In this document: positions 9,293 to 19,700 of the stretch, piece after piece
Position numbering within the stretch: the stretch's first letter is position 1
Layout of the letters: every line of letters starts with the position of its first letter
Assembly (NCBI GenBank): GCA_903825035.1
Contig: CAIJYV010000036.1
Coordinates: forward strand, 1 to 52,487
From: an uncultured Actinomycetes bacterium
GTDB lineage: Bacteria > Actinomycetota > Acidimicrobiia > Acidimicrobiales > RAAP-2
DNA length: 52,487 nt
Direction of reading: 5' to 3'
Program-made: the position numbers and the translations under genes
Notes under the pieces: generated by a model
Told to the model about the DNA's origin: nothing
The model's database searches: none
Seen by the model: only the letters and a program-made list of their open reading frames with translations

Positions 9293-10126
9293 CTACCTCC
9301 GCGATCCGCGACCACGGCGACGACGAATAATGAGTGCATCCGACTGCTTGGGCAAACGGGTACGACCTTCTGGCTGACCCCATGGTGATACTGGGTGACG
9401 TCCACCGGAGGTCTTACCTTCACCACCACCAAGTGGGTGGTCGACTGGGTTCATCGCCACACCACGAGTCTGGGGACGAATACCCTTCCAACGGTTACGT
9501 CCGGCCTTACCGATCTTGATCAGTTCGTGCTCGGAGTTTCCGATGATGCCCAAAGTGGCGCGGCAGTCAATTGGCACGCGGCGCATTTCGGTCGAAGGAA
9601 GACGCAAGGTGGCGTATCCGCCATCTTTAGCGACGAGCTGCACGCCCATACCGGCGGAACGGGCCATCTTGCCACCGCCACCAGGGCGAAGCTCGACGTT
9701 GTGCACCGTGGAACCGGTGGGGATGAAACGCATTGGTAGGGCGTTGCCGGTACGAATGTCAGCCTTGGGACCGGACTCGACCTTGTCGCCTACCTTGAGG
9801 CCGTTAGGCGCCAAGATGTAACGCTTCTCGCCATCTGCGTAGTGCAAGAGGGCAATGCGGCAGGTGCGGTTCGGGTCGTACTCAATCGAGTGGACCTTCG
9901 CGGGAACGCCGTCTTTGTTGCGCTTGAAGTCGATGATGCGGTACTGCTGCTTGTGACCACCACCGCGGTGACGCGAGGTCTTGCGGCCATAGTTGTTACG
10001 ACCACCAGTCTTGGGCTTGGAGTCGAGCAACGACTTTTCTGGCGTCGACTTGGTGATTTCGGCGAAGTCCGAGACCGTCTGGAAACGACGGCCTGGGCTA
10101 GTTGGTTTACGGTGACGAAGTGCCAT
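9293..10126 (-). CDS. rplB: 50S ribosomal protein L2
   Basis: L2 is needed for subunit association and peptidyl-transferase assembly. The 277 residues show the R-G-G-G-H-K segment, the C-terminal [19 protein letters not shown] signature and a basic end. The conserved histidine of H-P-L-G-G-G, implicated in peptidyl transfer, is present. It is preceded by rplW (11 nt gap). Confidence 0.97.
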   Translation of the reverse strand: MALRHRKPTSPGRRFQTVSDFAEITKSTPEKSLLDSKPKTGGRNNYGRKTSRHRGGGHKQQYRIIDFKRNKDGVPAKVHSIEYDPNRTCRIALLHYADGEKRYILAPNGLKVGDKVESGPKADIRTGNALPMRFIPTGSTVHNVELRPGGGGKMARSAGMGVQLVAKDGGYATLRLPSTEMRRVPIDCRATLGIIGNSEHELIKIGKAGRNRWKGIRPQTRGVAMNPVDHPLGGGEGKTSGGRHPVSPWGQPEGRTRLPKQSDALIIRRRRGRGSRR

Positions 10127-10137
10127 GTTCTTAGCCT

Positions 10138-10428
10138 TTAGTTCTCGAAGAGGTTGATCGTGTCGCCCGTCTTAAGGGTGACGATGGCGCGCTTGGTGTC
10201 GGGACGTGATCCGCGCACACCGGTGCGACGGTTACGAGTTGACTTGCCCTTGCGGTTCAGCGTGTTCACGTTGGTAACGGTCACGTTGAAGGCCTGCTCG
10301 ACGGCGTTACGCACATCGATCTTGGTGGCGCGAGGGTCTACGACGAAGACGTAGGTTCCCTTGTCCATCAAGGCGTAGGTCTTCTCTGACACCACGGGGC
10401 GCAGTAGGACGGTCATTGCGTCAAGCAT
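10138..10428 (-). CDS. rplW: 50S ribosomal protein L23
   Basis: L23 is the main docking protein for trigger factor and SRP at the tunnel exit. The 96-residue protein contains [10 protein letters not shown] and the basic loop K-G-K-S-T-R-N-R-R. The chosen ATG overlaps the rplD stop (TAATG). An internal ATG four codons later (M-T-V-L-L-R-P) is a possible alternative start. Confidence 0.95.
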   Translation of the reverse strand: MLDAMTVLLRPVVSEKTYALMDKGTYVFVVDPRATKIDVRNAVEQAFNVTVTNVNTLNRKGKSTRNRRTGVRGSRPDTKRAIVTLKTGDTINLFEN

Positions 10429-11108
10429 TAGTTGGTCTCCTTAGCTTGGGGCAACGTGGCGTCGGTGAAGAGAATCCACTCGGCGTCCAACACGTCGTAG
10501 GTGTTGAGTTCGCCAGCGTCAACGGTCTTCACGTTGGGCAGGTTGCGGAAAGAGTGGAAGGCAACGACATCGTCCTTTGCGAGGACTACGAGTACCTTGC
10601 CGTTGAGGCCGAGCTTCTCGATCGCCGAGATTGCGTCCTTGGTCTTTGGAGCGGACCAGGTGGCGAAGTTGTCAATGAGCGCGACACGCTCGAGTGAAGC
10701 ACGGTCTGACAGAGCCGAGTTGAGAGCCAAACGGATCATCTTCTTGGGCGTCTTCTGGTCGTACTTACGAGGACGAGGTCCGAGCGCAATTCCACCACCG
10801 GGGTAGTGAGGCGCGCGGATGGTTCCCTGACGAGCACCACCAGTTCCCTTTTGGTTGAACGGCTTGCGTCCACCACCACGAACCTCTTTACGGGTCTTGG
10901 TGCTCTGAGTACCGGCACGCTTAGCAGCGAGCTGCGCCTTAACAACCTGGTGCATAACAGCCATGTTGGGCTCAATACCGAAAATGGTTGGCTCGAGAGC
11001 AACCGATCCGAGTTCTTTACCGGAGATGTCGCGACGAGTTACCGAACGCTTAGTGGGCTCTGGACGGTCCTTCTTAACTGGACCACGAAGTGTTAGCAAC
11101 TGGGTCAT
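10428..11108 (-). CDS. rplD: 50S ribosomal protein L4
   Basis: L4 contributes the tunnel constriction with L22 and in E. coli represses the S10 operon by binding its leader RNA. The 226-residue product has the extended-loop region with K-T-R-K-E-V-R-G-G-G-R-K-P and Q-K-G-T-G-G-A-R-Q-G-T. It overlaps rplC by 4 nt. The structured leader upstream of rplC (11788-11889) is where an L4-type control element would be expected, but no direct evidence for L4 binding exists in the sequence. Confidence 0.96.
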   Translation of the reverse strand: MTQLLTLRGPVKKDRPEPTKRSVTRRDISGKELGSVALEPTIFGIEPNMAVMHQVVKAQLAAKRAGTQSTKTRKEVRGGGRKPFNQKGTGGARQGTIRAPHYPGGGIALGPRPRKYDQKTPKKMIRLALNSALSDRASLERVALIDNFATWSAPKTKDAISAIEKLGLNGKVLVVLAKDDVVAFHSFRNLPNVKTVDAGELNTYDVLDAEWILFTDATLPQAKETN

Positions 11109-11764
11109 CGCTTACCTCCCGCCTTCATTGGATTCTTCACTGACGTGCGGATAACAACGGTGCCACCACGTGGACCGGGAACCGCACCTTTGACGAGAAC
11201 GATTTGACGCTCGAGGTCGACGCTCACAACTTCCAGGTTGGTAGTTGTTACTTGCGATCCACCCATACGGCCGGCCATCTTGGTGCCCTTGAAGACACGA
11301 CCCGGTGTTGAGCAGGCTCCAATGGAACCAGGTGCACGGTGGTGCTTGTGGTTACCGTGGGAGGCACCTTGACCACCGAAGTTGTGACGCTTCATACCAC
11401 CAGCGAAACCCTTACCCTTCGAAACGGCGGTGACGTCAATCATCTCGCCCTTCTCGAAAGCGTCGGCGACAATCTCTTGTCCGACTTCGTATCCCGAAAT
11501 GTCATCCAGGCGAAGCTCTACGAGCTTCTTGCCAGGAGCAACTCCTGCGGCGTCGAAGTGTCCGAGCTCACCCTTGGTGAGAGTCGACACGCGACGGGTA
11601 CCCCAGGTCACCTGGAGCGCTGAGTAGCCCTCCTTCTCCGGAGTCTTTACTTGTACGACTCGAGCTGGGCTGACGCGTACTACCGTCACTGGTACGGCCC
11701 GGTTTTGGTCATCCCAAACCTGGGTCATGCCCACCTTCTCGCCGACGATCGCTTTGAACGCCAC
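11105..11764 (-). CDS. rplC: 50S ribosomal protein L3
   Basis: L3 is an early assembly protein reaching the peptidyl-transferase centre. The 219-residue product starts at a GTG (11764-11762; M-A-F-K-A-I-V-G-E-K-V-G-M-T) preceded by a purine-rich AGAGGAAGAGGA ribosome-binding site. The central G-F-A-G-G-M-K-R-H-N-F and H-R-A-P-G-S-I-G motifs are present. It is the first gene of its transcription unit here, because rpsJ upstream is closed off by an intrinsic terminator. Confidence 0.96.
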   Translation of the reverse strand: MAFKAIVGEKVGMTQVWDDQNRAVPVTVVRVSPARVVQVKTPEKEGYSALQVTWGTRRVSTLTKGELGHFDAAGVAPGKKLVELRLDDISGYEVGQEIVADAFEKGEMIDVTAVSKGKGFAGGMKRHNFGGQGASHGNHKHHRAPGSIGACSTPGRVFKGTKMAGRMGGSQVTTTNLEVVSVDLERQIVLVKGAVPGPRGGTVVIRTSVKNPMKAGGKR

Positions 11765-11787
11765 GTTGTCCTCTTCCTCTTAATTCC

Positions 11788-11889
11788 TGTACGTCGGTTC
11801 TCCCGACATACAGACGCTCCGCCGGGCTGAAAGACCCGAACGGAGCGCTCGACTGTTTCGGTGCGGTGTCCCCTTTCGGGCGGCCGCAC
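11788..11889 (-). promoter_or_regulatory. Structured 5' leader of the rplC operon (three consecutive stem-loops)
   Basis: Between the rpsJ terminator and rplC the minus strand can fold three hairpins in a row. In transcription order they are 11889-11884/11866-11861 (6 bp plus an inner CCC/GGG), 11847-11841/11821-11815 (7 bp, with an inner 4-bp CGGG/CCCG stem), and 11812-11803/11797-11788 (10 bp with one mismatch, 5-nt loop). The last ends about 24 nt before the GTG. Structured leaders that bind L4 or another ribosomal protein are known at this position in other bacteria; that this one is autoregulatory is inference. No convincing -35/-10 pair was recognised. Confidence 0.5.
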
Positions 11890-11932
11890 ACATCTGTTCT
11901 CCCCCAAAAAGCAGGGATAACTACCGTACAGC

Positions 11933-11971
11933 AAAAAGCCCCGCCAGCGCAAATGCGCCGGCGGGGCTTTT
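11933..11971 (-). terminator. Intrinsic terminator after rpsJ
   Basis: A 13-bp GC-rich stem with one mismatch (11938-11950 with 11955-11967, loop AAAT) is followed on the minus strand by five T residues (11937-11933). It is also flanked by TTTT on the plus strand, so it could act in both directions. It lies 17 nt beyond the rpsJ stop and separates rpsJ from the rplC-to-map operon. Confidence 0.9.
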
Positions 11972-11984
11972 AGCAAAGTCTGCC

Positions 11985-12308
11985 TTAGTGTTGGCGGATC
12001 TTGATCTCGATGTCCACACCCGCTGGCAAGTCAAGACGCTGAAGCGCATCGACCGTCTTGGGGGTCTGGTCCACAATGTCCAAGAGACGCTTGTGCACGC
12101 GCATTTCGAAGTGCTCGCGCGAGTCCTTGTGCTTGTGGGGTCCACGAACCACGGTGTACCGGTGCTTTTCGGTGGGCAGCGGAACTGGCCCTTGCACCCG
12201 AGCATTCGTGCGCTCGACCGTCTGAACGATCTTCGCGGTGGACTGATCCAAGATGCCGTGGTCGAAGGCCTTCAGCCGGATTCGAATTGATTGACGGTTG
12301 TCGGCCAT
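11985..12308 (-). CDS. rpsJ: 30S ribosomal protein S10 (NusE)
   Basis: S10 is a small-subunit head protein and, as NusE, a partner of NusG/NusB in transcription-translation coupling. The 107-residue product has [10 protein letters not shown] and the conserved loop [13 protein letters not shown]. It follows tuf by only 6 nt and is closed by a strong terminator, so it is the last gene of the str-type unit (rpsL-rpsG-fusA-tuf-rpsJ) rather than the first gene of the S10 operon. Confidence 0.97.
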   Translation of the reverse strand: MADNRQSIRIRLKAFDHGILDQSTAKIVQTVERTNARVQGPVPLPTEKHRYTVVRGPHKHKDSREHFEMRVHKRLLDIVDQTPKTVDALQRLDLPAGVDIEIKIRQH

Positions 12309-12314
12309 ACTCGA

Positions 12315-13502
12315 CTACTTCAGGATCTTTACAACGCGGCCTGAACCGACGGTGCGGCCACCCTCGCGGATTGAGAAGGTCAAGCCCTCTTCCATCGCGA
12401 TTGGCTTACCCAAGGTAACGGTCATTTCGGTGTTGTCACCGGGCATAACCATCTCGGTACCAGCTGGCAGGTCTACGGTTCCGGTCACGTCAGTGGTGCG
12501 GAAGTAGAACTGTGGACGGTAGTTGGTGAAGAAAGGCTTGTGACGGCCTCCTTCTTCCTTGGTCAACACGTAGACCGAAGCCTCGAAGTTGGTGTGAGGG
12601 GTGATGGAACCTGGCTTGCAGAGTACCTGACCGCGCTCGACGTCTTCCTTCTTGGTACCACGGAGCAGGGCTCCGAGGTTGTCTCCAGCCTGACCTTCGT
12701 CAAGGAGCTTACGGAACATCTCGATACCGGTAACGGTGGTCTTGGTGGTGTCACGAAGACCCACGATCTCGACTTCGTCACCGACCTTTACGATGCCCTG
12801 CTCTACCTTGCCGGTAACCACGGTGCCACGACCGGTGATTGACATAACGTCCTCGATTGACATCAAGAAAGGCTTGTCGGTAGCGCGCTCGGGCTCTGGG
12901 ATGTAGCGGTCAACTTCGGCCATGAGGTCCATAATCTTGTCGCCCCACGCCTGGTCGCCCTCGAGGGCCTTCAGTGCGGAAACGCGAACGATTGGAGTGT
13001 CATCGCCTGGGAAGTCGTAGCTCGTGAGGAGCTCGCGAACTTCCATCTCAACGAGGTCGAGCAACTCTTCGTCGTCAACCATGTCGGACTTGTTAAGGGC
13101 CACCACGATGTATGGAACACCAACCTGACGAGCGAGCAGAACGTGCTCACGAGTCTGGGGCATGGGACCGTCAGTAGCGGATACCACCAAGATGGCACCG
13201 TCAACCTGAGCAGCACCAGTGATCATGTTCTTCACATAGTCGGCGTGACCGGGCATGTCCACGTGAGCGTAGTGACGGTTTGGCGTCTCGTACTCAACGT
13301 GAGCAATTGAAATGGTGATACCGCGTTGGCGCTCTTCAGGGGCCTTGTCGATCTGGTCGAAAGGGGTGAAGGCTGAACCGGGTACGCGGTCTGAAAGAAC
13401 CTTGGTAATTGCCGCGGTAAGAGTGGTCTTACCGTGGTCAATGTGGCCCATGGTTCCGATGTTTACGTGCGGCTTAGTGCGCTCGAACTTCTGCTTTGCC
13501 AT
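12315..13502 (-). CDS. tuf: Elongation factor Tu
   Basis: EF-Tu is the GTPase that delivers aminoacyl-tRNA to the ribosome. The 395-residue protein has the P-loop G-H-I-D-H-G-K-T-T (19-27), D-M-P-G-H in switch II, N-K-S-D for guanine recognition, and the beta-barrel domains 2 and 3 ending V-G-S-G-R-V. Here N-K-S-D replaces the common N-K-C-D. It is the only tuf copy in the window. The start ATG lies just downstream of a hairpin (13528-13550). Confidence 0.97.
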   Translation of the reverse strand: MAKQKFERTKPHVNIGTMGHIDHGKTTLTAAITKVLSDRVPGSAFTPFDQIDKAPEERQRGITISIAHVEYETPNRHYAHVDMPGHADYVKNMITGAAQVDGAILVVSATDGPMPQTREHVLLARQVGVPYIVVALNKSDMVDDEELLDLVEMEVRELLTSYDFPGDDTPIVRVSALKALEGDQAWGDKIMDLMAEVDRYIPEPERATDKPFLMSIEDVMSITGRGTVVTGKVEQGIVKVGDEVEIVGLRDTTKTTVTGIEMFRKLLDEGQAGDNLGALLRGTKKEDVERGQVLCKPGSITPHTNFEASVYVLTKEEGGRHKPFFTNYRPQFYFRTTDVTGTVDLPAGTEMVMPGDNTEMTVTLGKPIAMEEGLTFSIREGGRTVGSGRVVKILK

Positions 13503-13527
13503 TGTCGGGGACTAACTTTCTCTTTGT

Positions 13528-13559
13528 GAGACACCCACCTTGGGTGCCTCGGTTTTTTT
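13528..13559 (+). terminator. Terminator-like hairpin in the tuf leader, U-tract on the plus strand
   Basis: The stem is CACCCA/TGGGTG (13532-13537 with 13541-13546), extended by GAG/CTC across a mismatch, and is followed by GG and seven T residues on the plus strand. All genes here run on the minus strand, so as a terminator it would stop antisense transcription entering fusA. On the minus strand it is a hairpin in the tuf 5' leader preceded by an A-run. Which role it plays is open. Confidence 0.4.
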
Positions 13560-13612
13560 CGGCCCGCCCCGACTACGGTTTGGACCATGGTGCTGGTTGC
13601 CCAGCGGTTTTC

Positions 13613-15700
13613 TTACGCGCCCGTAGCCTTGGCGACGATCTCCTTAGCGATCGACTCAGGTACTTCTGCGTAAGAGTGGAACTGCATGGTGTACGACGCG
13701 CGACCTTGAGTGCGCGAGCGCAGGTCTGTAGCGTAGCCGAACATGTCAGAGAGCGGCACAAGTGCCCGAATTGCTTGGCTATTGCCGCGCTGCTCCATGC
13801 CCTCGACACGACCACGGCGACTGGAAAGGTCACCGATTACGTCGCCCATGTAGTCCTCAGGAGTAACCACCTCTACGGCCATGACGGGCTCCATGAGCAC
13901 CGGGCTGGCCAAGCGGGCGGCCTTCTTGATCGCGATTGAACCCGCGATTTTGAAGGCCATTTCTGAGGAGTCAACATCGTGGTAGCTACCAAAGGTCAGG
14001 CGAACGCGAAGGTCCACCATTGGATAGCCCGCCAAGACACCAGAGGTCAAGGCCTCGGTAATACCTTGGTTAACCGGTCCGATGTATTCCTTGGGAATAA
14101 CACCACCGGAAATCTCGTCCAAGAATTCGTAGCCGCCACCAGGGCCCGTGGGCTCAACGGTGAGAACAACGTGTCCGTACTGACCCTTACCACCGGTCTG
14201 ACGTACGTACTTCTCTTCAACCTTTTCGACCTTCTTGCGAATCGTCTCACGGTAGGCCACCTGGGGCTTACCCACGTTGGCGTCTACGGAGAATTCACGA
14301 AGCATGCGGTCGACTAGCACTTCGAGGTGCAACTCGCCCATACCCGAGATAACGGTCTGGCCGGTCTCTTCGTCGGTGCGTACACGGAAGGTGGGGTCTT
14401 CTTCAGAAAGCGAGTACAGCGCCTTCGAGAGCTTCTCCTGGTCGGCCTTGGTCTTGGGCTCCACGGCCACGTGAATAACGGGCTCGGGGAAGACAAGGTT
14501 TTCCAACTGAATTGGGTGATCCATGCTCGACAGGGTGTCACCGGTGTGAACCTGCTTGAGACCCACGGCAGCAACAATGTCTCCGGTGCGGATGGTGTCG
14601 ATGTCTTGGCGCTCGTTGGCGTGCATCAAGAGGAGACGTCCAAGACGCTCCTTCTTGTTACCTTCGGTGGTGTTGTAAACGGTGTCACCCTTTTCCAAGG
14701 TGCCCGAGTACACGCGAAGGTAGGTCAACTTACCGACGTAGGGGTCGGTCATGATCTTAAAAGCCAGCGCTGAGAAGGGTTCGGCGTCGTCGGCATTGCG
14801 CTCGAGGACATCTTCCTTGCCAGGCTTGGTGCCCTGGGTTGGCGGAAGGTCGAGCGGGCTTGGCAGGAAGTCCACCACGGCGTCGAGCATGGGCTGAACA
14901 CCCTTGTTCTTAAAGGCCGTACCGTTCAGAATTGGAACACAGAATCCTTCGAGCGTTCCGCGGCGGAGTGCCTTGCGAACGTCGGCGGTAGTGATCTCTT
15001 CGTCTCCGAGGACCTTCTCCATCAAACCGTCGTCGAAGGTGGTCAAGGTGTCGAGCAAGCGGGTGCGGTACTCGTCAGCCTGAGCCTGGTACTCAGCGGG
15101 GATGTCAACAACTTCGAGCTTCTCGCCCTTGTCGTCGTGGTAGATCGTTGCCTTCATCGACGTGAGGTCAATGATGCCGAGGTACTCCGCCTCAGCGCCG
15201 ATGGGCAGCTGAATAACCGCTGGAACACAGTCCAGGCGGTCACGAATCATCTCTACGCATCGGAAGAAGTCCGCACCAACGCGGTCCATCTTGTTGACGA
15301 AGCAGATACGAGGAACGTTGTACTTGTTGGCCTGGCGCCACACGGTCTCAGTCTGGGGCTCAACACCGGCTACGGCATCGAATACAGCAACCGCACCGTC
15401 GAGTACGCGCAGTGAGCGCTCCACTTCCACCGTGAAGTCCACGTGGCCGGGGGTGTCGATGATGTTGATTCGGTGTCCATCCCACATACAGGTGGTGGCG
15501 GCGGAGGTGATGGTAATTCCACGCTCTTGCTCTTGAACCATCCAGTCCATGGTGGCGGCACCTTCGTGCACTTCACCGATTTTGTAGTTCTTACCGGTGT
15601 AGTACAAAATGCGCTCAGTCGTCGTGGTCTTACCCGCGTCGATGTGAGCCATAATGCCAATGTTGCGTACTTTGTCGAGCGAAATTTCGCGAGCGGTCAT
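13613..15700 (-). CDS. fusA: Elongation factor G
   Basis: EF-G is the translocation GTPase. The 695-residue protein carries the P-loop A-H-I-D-A-G-K-T-T (18-26), D-T-P-G-H, N-K-M-D, and the full set of domains II-V, ending in the domain V region S-Y-T-M-Q-F-H-S-Y. Length is normal. It lies between rpsG (21 nt gap) and tuf (110 nt gap), the standard str-operon position. Confidence 0.98.
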   Translation of the reverse strand: MTAREISLDKVRNIGIMAHIDAGKTTTTERILYYTGKNYKIGEVHEGAATMDWMVQEQERGITITSAATTCMWDGHRINIIDTPGHVDFTVEVERSLRVLDGAVAVFDAVAGVEPQTETVWRQANKYNVPRICFVNKMDRVGADFFRCVEMIRDRLDCVPAVIQLPIGAEAEYLGIIDLTSMKATIYHDDKGEKLEVVDIPAEYQAQADEYRTRLLDTLTTFDDGLMEKVLGDEEITTADVRKALRRGTLEGFCVPILNGTAFKNKGVQPMLDAVVDFLPSPLDLPPTQGTKPGKEDVLERNADDAEPFSALAFKIMTDPYVGKLTYLRVYSGTLEKGDTVYNTTEGNKKERLGRLLLMHANERQDIDTIRTGDIVAAVGLKQVHTGDTLSSMDHPIQLENLVFPEPVIHVAVEPKTKADQEKLSKALYSLSEEDPTFRVRTDEETGQTVISGMGELHLEVLVDRMLREFSVDANVGKPQVAYRETIRKKVEKVEEKYVRQTGGKGQYGHVVLTVEPTGPGGGYEFLDEISGGVIPKEYIGPVNQGITEALTSGVLAGYPMVDLRVRLTFGSYHDVDSSEMAFKIAGSIAIKKAARLASPVLMEPVMAVEVVTPEDYMGDVIGDLSSRRGRVEGMEQRGNSQAIRALVPLSDMFGYATDLRSRTQGRASYTMQFHSYAEVPESIAKEIVAKATGA

Positions 15701-15721
15701 GGGCGTGTGATCTCTCTTTGC

Positions 15722-16192
15722 TTACCAGCGGTAGTGGGCGAATGCCTTGTTGGATTCGGCCATCTTGGCCATGTCTTCGCGACGCTTCACCGCTGCACCA
15801 ACGCCATTAGCGGCGTCAATGATCTCAGCAGCCAAACGCTCGGCCATGGTCTTCTCGCGACGCTTCTTAGCGAAGTCGGTCAACCAGCGAATAGCCAAAG
15901 TGGTGGCACGACGAGGACGAACCTCGACGGGCACCTGGTAGGTCGTTCCACCAACGCGGCGAGAACGAACTTCGAGCTCGGGGCGTACGTTTTCCAACGC
16001 GCGCTTCAGCGTGGCGACGGGGTCGGAGCCAGTCTTTTGCTCCACGCTCTCGAGTGCGGTGTAGACAATGCGCTCAGCGATGGTGCGCTTGCCGCGCTCA
16101 AGAATCTTGTTGGTGATCTGCGTAACGATGACCGACTTGTAGATCGGGTCAACCGGTACTTCACGTCGAACTGCGGGTCCCTTACGAGGCAT
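15722..16192 (-). CDS. rpsG: 30S ribosomal protein S7
   Basis: S7 nucleates assembly of the small-subunit head and contacts the E site. The 156-residue protein begins M-P-R-K-G-P-A and contains [15 protein letters not shown] and the helical C-terminus ending H-Y-R-W. In E. coli S7 represses the str operon; no such site was recognised here. Only 3 nt separate it from rpsL. Confidence 0.97.
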   Translation of the reverse strand: MPRKGPAVRREVPVDPIYKSVIVTQITNKILERGKRTIAERIVYTALESVEQKTGSDPVATLKRALENVRPELEVRSRRVGGTTYQVPVEVRPRRATTLAIRWLTDFAKKRREKTMAERLAAEIIDAANGVGAAVKRREDMAKMAESNKAFAHYRW

Positions 16193-16195
16193 GGC

Positions 16196-16567
16196 TTACT
16201 TCTCCCTCTTGGCGCCGTAACGGCTACGGGCCTGCTTGCGGTCACGAACACCGGAGGTGTCGAGTGCGCCGCGAATGATCTTGTAACGCACACCGGGGAG
16301 GTCCTTAACACGACCACCACGCACGAGCACAATGGAGTGCTCTTGCAGGTTGTGTCCCACACCGGGGATGTACGCGGTGACTTCCACGCCCGAGGTCAAA
16401 CGCACACGTGCGACTTTGCGCAACGCCGAGTTTGGCTTCTTAGGTGTGACGGTGTGCACGCGAGTGCAAACACCGCGACGCTGTGGCGCACCCTTCAGTG
16501 CTGGCGTCTTGGTCTTGGATACTTTGTCCTGCCGGCCCTTGCGGACTAGCTGTGCAATTGTTGGCAC
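16196..16567 (-). CDS. rpsL: 30S ribosomal protein S12
   Basis: S12 acts in decoding and is the target of streptomycin-resistance changes. The 123-residue protein starts at a GTG (16567-16565; [10 protein letters not shown]). It keeps the [11 protein letters not shown] segment with the drug-sensitive lysine, and [12 protein letters not shown]. It heads the str-type unit after a hairpin-rich 136-nt gap downstream of rpoC. Confidence 0.97.
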   Translation of the reverse strand: MPTIAQLVRKGRQDKVSKTKTPALKGAPQRRGVCTRVHTVTPKKPNSALRKVARVRLTSGVEVTAYIPGVGHNLQEHSIVLVRGGRVKDLPGVRYKIIRGALDTSGVRDRKQARSRYGAKREK

Positions 16568-16602
16568 GCGGAACCTCTCTGTTAAAACTACGAACTGGTT
16601 GC

Positions 16603-16652
16603 CTCGAGGAACCTCGAGACAGGGAATAACAACTTTAGGGCATAGCCCCTAG
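16603..16652 (-). repeat. Two small inverted repeats in the rpsL leader
   Basis: CTCGAGG-AA-CCTCGAG (16603-16618) is a perfect 7-bp inverted repeat. A second near-perfect one, TAGGGC...GCCCCTA, lies at about 16636-16652. Both fall between the rpoBC terminator-like stem and rpsL. They could be leader-RNA structure or operator-like dyads, and neither matches a regulator I recognise. Confidence 0.35.
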
Positions 16653-16661
16653 AAAGAGCAA

Positions 16662-16690
16662 ACCCGCCCCCGGGGGTACCGGAGGCGGGT
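16662..16690 (-). terminator. Probable terminator after rpoC
   Basis: The stem ACCCGCC (16662-16668) pairs with GGCGGGT (16684-16690), and the loop is itself G/C-rich. On the minus strand TTT follows, then GCTCTTTC, so the U-tract is imperfect. It sits 14 nt beyond the rpoC stop and probably attenuates rather than fully ends rpoBC transcription before rpsL. Confidence 0.55.
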
Positions 16691-16703
16691 CGGATCTAAC
16701 GAA

Positions 16704-19700
16704 CTACGCGCCGAGGCCATCCTCTAGAGGGGTCTCTTCTTCGGGAACATCTGCGGCGTTGTAGGTGGCTCCAATGTTCTGGAAATCAGCCATCTCACGG
16801 GCAAATGAACCGTCATCGCTGGTGAATTCGCCCAAAATATCGGCCAATTCCTGGTCTGCTTCGCTCGAGTGCAGCCAATCAGGCAGCAATTCGGCGTCGG
16901 GCATGCTCCAGCGGAGGTTGCGCTCGTTGTAGTACTCAAGGCCAGAACCGGCAGGAATCAACTTACCGATAATGATGTTTTCCTTCAGACCAATGAGGTT
17001 GTCGCTCTTGCCTTCAATTGCGGCCTCGGTGAGTACACGGGTCGTTTCCTGGAAGGAAGCGGCCGAGAGCCACGAGTCGGTCGCGAGCGAAGCCTTGGTA
17101 ATACCCATCAACTGGGCACGACCATCAGCTGGCTCCTTGGAGGCATTTTCGAGTTCGACGTTCATGTCGTTAAAGACCTTGGCGTCAACCATCGCACCGG
17201 GCAACCAACGTGATTCACCAGCGCTAACCACCTGAACACGACGAGTCATCTGGCGAACAATGAGTTCGATGTGCTTGTCGTGGATGGATACTCCCTGGTC
17301 GCGGTATACATTCTGGACCTCTTCGGTCAAGTATTGCTGAGTCTCGCGAGTACCGCGGAACTTCATCATCAACTTGGGGTCGAGCGGACCGTCGTGCAGT
17401 GGCATACCAACTTCTACCTCTTGGCCGTCTTCGACCAATAGGTGGCGGGCAATGGAGATGGACTCTTCTTGGATCTCGCCATCGTTGCCGACGACGGTGA
17501 GCTTGCGCTCACGACCCACGAGTTCCACACGAACCGTTCCAGAGAACTCCGCTACCGCCGCCGCACCCTTTGGGGTACGAGCTTCGAAGAGCTCAACTAC
17601 GCGAGGAAGTCCGTGGGTAATGTCCGACTCGGATACTCCACCGGAGTGGAAGGTACGCATGGTGAGCTGAGTACCAGGTTCACCAATGGACTGAGCGGCG
17701 ATAACACCAACGGCTTCACCGAGCTCCACCATCTGGTGGGTCGCGAGGGAAAGTCCGTAACAGGTGGCACAAACGCCCTGTACTGCGTCACAGGTCAAAG
17801 TGGTCCGAACACGCACGCGTGAAACCTTGGCGTCATCGCGCAAGCGCTCGACATCTTCGGTCATCAACATGGTGCCCTTGGGCAGAATACCGTTGCTGGT
17901 CTCGACGTCCTCAGCGGTCACGCGACCCCACAACTTGGTCTCCAAGTGTGAGCGGTGTCCACGGGTGTCGGGCTCAACGTGCTCAATCCACATACCACGA
18001 GCGGTTTCACAGTCCATCTGTTTAACAATCAGCTCCTGGGCGACGTCAACGAGACGTCGAGTCAGGTAACCAGAGTCAGCGGTACGCAAAGCGGTGTCAC
18101 CCAGTCCCTTACGGGTACCGTGAGTCGAAATGAAGTACTCGAGAACCGATAGGCCTTCACGGAAGGAAGACTTAATCGGACGAGGGATCATTTCACCACG
18201 AGGGTTCGAAACCAAGCCCTTCATAGCGCCAATCTGACGAATCTGCTGGGAGTTACCACGAGCACCCGAGTCCACCATCATGCGGATGGGGTTGTCGAAG
18301 GCGGCGTTCATGGCCTTGTCGGTGGCGTCACCGACCTCCTTGTTCGCGTTGGTCCAGATCTCAATCTGCTGCTGGCGACGCTCGTCGTCGACGATGACAC
18401 CACGGCGGTAGTTGGTCTCAACCTTTTCGGCCTGCAACTCGTACTTGTTCAAGATCTCTGCCTTGTCCGATGTGGTGACAACGTCATCAATCGAAATGGT
18501 CAGGCCTGAACGAGTGGCGTACTTGAAGCCAAGGTTCTTGATTGCGTCGAGCGCTTCAGCAACCTCTTGGCGGCTGAAGTTACCGGAAATCTCTTCGACG
18601 ATGGTTCCGATTGGCGTGGCGTTCTTACCAATGAGCTCGTCAACAAAACGGAAGCCGAATGGCAGTGCTTCGTTGAACAAGACGCGACCAGTAGTCGTAC
18701 GCAAGCGGCGTGATGCACCAGTTGCGGCGATGCCGGAAGCCTCTAGTCGAGCGTCAAGTGATGAGTCCACGGCGGGACGAATCTCGATGAGCGAACGTAA
18801 GCCAATTGACTTATCGGCCAGTGCGTTCTCGATTTCGAACATGTGACGGAAGACCGGTGGGTTCTCTACTTCGGACTCTGCGGGCAGGGTCAGGTAGTAG
18901 GCGCCAAAGACCATGTCCTGAGCAGGTTCGGTGATGGGACGACCAGTAGCGGGCGTGAAGATGTTGTTGGTCGACAACATCAAGATGCGCGCCTCCGCCT
19001 GTGCTTCAGCGGAGAGTGGTACGTGAACGGCCATCTGGTCACCGTCGAAGTCAGCGTTAAACGCCTTACAAACGAGCGGGTGAATTTGAATGGCCTTGCC
19101 ATCTACGAGTACTGGCTCGAAGGCCTGGATACCCAAACGGTGCAAGGTCGGAGCGCGGTTAAGCAGTACCGGGTGCTCGCGAATGACCTCTTCGAGAACG
19201 TCCCAGACGAAGGTCTTGCGACGCTCGACCATACGCTTGGCGCTCTTGATGTTGGGCGCAATCTGAGTCTCGATCAGGCGCTTCATAACGAAAGGCTTGA
19301 AGAGTTCGAGGGCCATCATCTTGGGCAGACCACACTGGTGGAGCTTCAGAGTCGGTCCAACCACGATTACGGAACGACCGGAGTAGTCCACGCGCTTTCC
19401 GAGCAAGTTCTGACGGAAACGTCCCTGCTTACCCTTCAACATGTCCGACAAGGACTTGAGGGGGCGACCAGACTGACCGGCCACGGGGCGTCCACGACGA
19501 CCATTGTCAAACAACGCGTCGACTGCCTCTTGAAGCATGCGCTTTTCGTTGTTCACGATGATGTCCGGAGCCTGGAGGTCGAGCAGACGCTTCAGTCGGT
19601 TATTGCGGTTAATGACACGACGGTACAGGTCGTTCAAGTCCGAGGTCGCAAAGCGGCCACCGTCAAGCTGCACCATTGGACGCAAGTCCGGTGGGATGAC

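Noticed and set aside
15443-16549. 368-codon plus-strand open frame across fusA, rpsG and rpsL
   Set aside because: Antisense to three certain genes, with no ribosome-binding site and no recognisable motif.
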